Shown: positions 63,156-64,000 of the stretch, piece after piece
Layout: every line of letters starts with the position of its first letter
How positions within the stretch are numbered: the stretch's first letter is position 1
Assembly (NCBI GenBank): GCA_023079485.1
Contig: CM041085.1
Span: forward strand, 29,745,121 to 29,809,120
Direction: 5' to 3'
Origin: Archilochus colubris
Taxonomy: Eukaryota > Chordata > Aves > Apodiformes > Trochilidae
Length of the DNA stretch: 64,000 nt
Program-made: the position numbers and the translations under genes
The notes under the pieces: generated by a model
Databases searched by the model: none
Told to the model about the DNA's origin: nothing
What the model saw: only the letters and a program-made list of their open reading frames with translations

Positions 63156-64000
63156 ACACTAAGTTTTCCATTCCGATCCCGTCTATATGAAAAGATCAGC
63201 ACCTAGTCACATAGAGAAGAGGAATTAAGCTTTTTCTACAAAACACACTCAACTGATCAGGGCATTTCTGGAAGGAACCAGAAGATACATGACTTTCTCA
63301 TTCCTGGGCTTCAAGAGAGAAACTTTGCATTATTCTTTCTTCTCTTTTTTAAATATACAATTGTCCTTTTCACAATTGCCTCTTCAATATCAGAATACAT
63401 AGTGTTGCCTAACAAACACAAAACCTATAATTTTTCCACTACATTTCAGATCAAATTTGTAGCACTGAATGCTAACAACTATCATTCACTGGATCAAACA
63501 ATGCAAATTCAACATCTCTAAATGCCACATATGTTTCCGGATTTTTTAAGCTATCAAACTACCCTACGTAGGCTTTGCTAACCTTCCAAATGGCTGGAGT
63601 TCAGAACTGCAGGTGTCAGTCTCAACAACATATAATGTACTAGCATTTTTCAATTATTTGACCAAAGTGTGCATAGCTTATGCATGAGCTATCTTTGTTT
63701 TGTTTTTAAGCAAAGAGCATGCAAAAAATCAAATAGTGAAGCATCACGGGCATTCAGACTTAACCAGTCTCATAGGTAAAGAGCCTCTATGTGTCTAAAG
63801 GTATCAAAAAACTTGAAATACCAATTCTATGTTTAAATCAAACAAATCAGTAAATTACTATTGTAGTGCTGAAGAAAGATGCACCTAAGCTGAATTTGCT
63901 TTTTAAAATTTAAATAAATGTCCTTTCAAGGTTACTGATATTCAGTATTTAAAGAAAAAGTTACCATGGCTAAAGGAAGTATTATTTCAAACACTGAGTT

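Larger units (their letters stand above)
12140..64000 (-). other. SCAF8: SCAF8 transcription unit (3' end to beyond window edge)
   Basis: The transcribed region runs from an inferred cleavage site just below the paired AATAAA signals (12,158-12,174) to the right edge of the window. It contains 19 coding exons, 18 complete introns, part of intron 1 and a roughly 1-kb 3' UTR. Exon 1 and the promoter are missing: I looked from 43,531 to 64,000 for a GC-rich segment encoding the short family N-terminus followed by a phase-0 donor and found none, so intron 1 exceeds 20 kb. In mammals the downstream neighbour is TIAM2, but no TIAM2 exon is recognisable in the flank at 1-12,139. Confidence 0.85.
43531..64000 (-). 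other. SCAF8 intron 1 (partial), no exon 1 in window
   Basis: More than 20.4 kb of AT-rich intron. Recognised contents are a solo LTR (44,468-44,774), two CR1 copies, short tandem duplications at 48,509 and 53,618, and G runs at 51,755 and 61,352. The remaining stretches (43.5-44.4, 44.8-47.0, 48.1-61.2 and 63.2-64.0 kb) hold only short random frames and no recognised element. Confidence 0.8.

Overview
The window is vertebrate nuclear DNA, AT-rich and intron-dominated. It is almost certainly from a bird: three or four 5'-truncated CR1 LINE copies carry the avian 3' tail (ATTCTATG-type octamers), and there is a short LTR of avian endogenous-retrovirus type. The only protein-coding gene I can support is SCAF8 (SR-related CTD-associated factor 8, RBM16), on the minus strand. 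I recognised it by matching spliced exon translations to my memory of the vertebrate protein; no database search was run.

Layout, low to high coordinate. Positions 1-12,140 are downstream flank of SCAF8 with no supported gene and one CR1 copy (8.6-9.1 kb). Positions 12,140-13,137 are the 3' UTR, ending at paired AATAAA signals and containing two Pumilio-type sites. Positions 13,138-43,530 hold 19 consecutive coding exons (numbered 2-20) whose splice sites and phases all join into one open frame of 1,345 codons plus stop. Positions 43,531-64,000 are intron 1, holding a solo LTR (44.5-44.8 kb), a 1.1-kb CR1 (47.0-48.1 kb) and a 1.9-kb CR1 with decayed reverse transcriptase (61.2-63.2 kb). Exon 1, which in the family encodes about ten residues, and the promoter/CpG island are not in the window and should lie beyond 64,000.

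In order the encoded protein has an N-terminal RNA polymerase II CTD-interaction domain (exons 2-5), a Gln/Ala-rich middle (exons 6-10), an acidic patch and RS domain (exons 11-12), one RRM (exons 13-14), Pro/Val-rich linkers (exons 15-19), and a very large last exon with a 13-unit tandem repeat, a Pro-rich stretch, an Arg/Asp-rich stretch and a conserved acidic tail. SCAF8 and its paralogue SCAF4 are known to bind the phosphorylated CTD and to suppress premature polyadenylation.

Most unusual points: (1) the 13-unit repeat in the last exon makes the predicted protein about 84 residues longer than human SCAF8 as I remember it; (2) a 54-bp, substitution-free fragment of exon 9 sits inside an old CR1 element in intron 7, which looks like a recent templated insertion; (3) a solo LTR with matching terminal inverted repeats lies antisense in intron 1. 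No CRISPR, operon, tRNA, rRNA or novel enzymatic system is visible.
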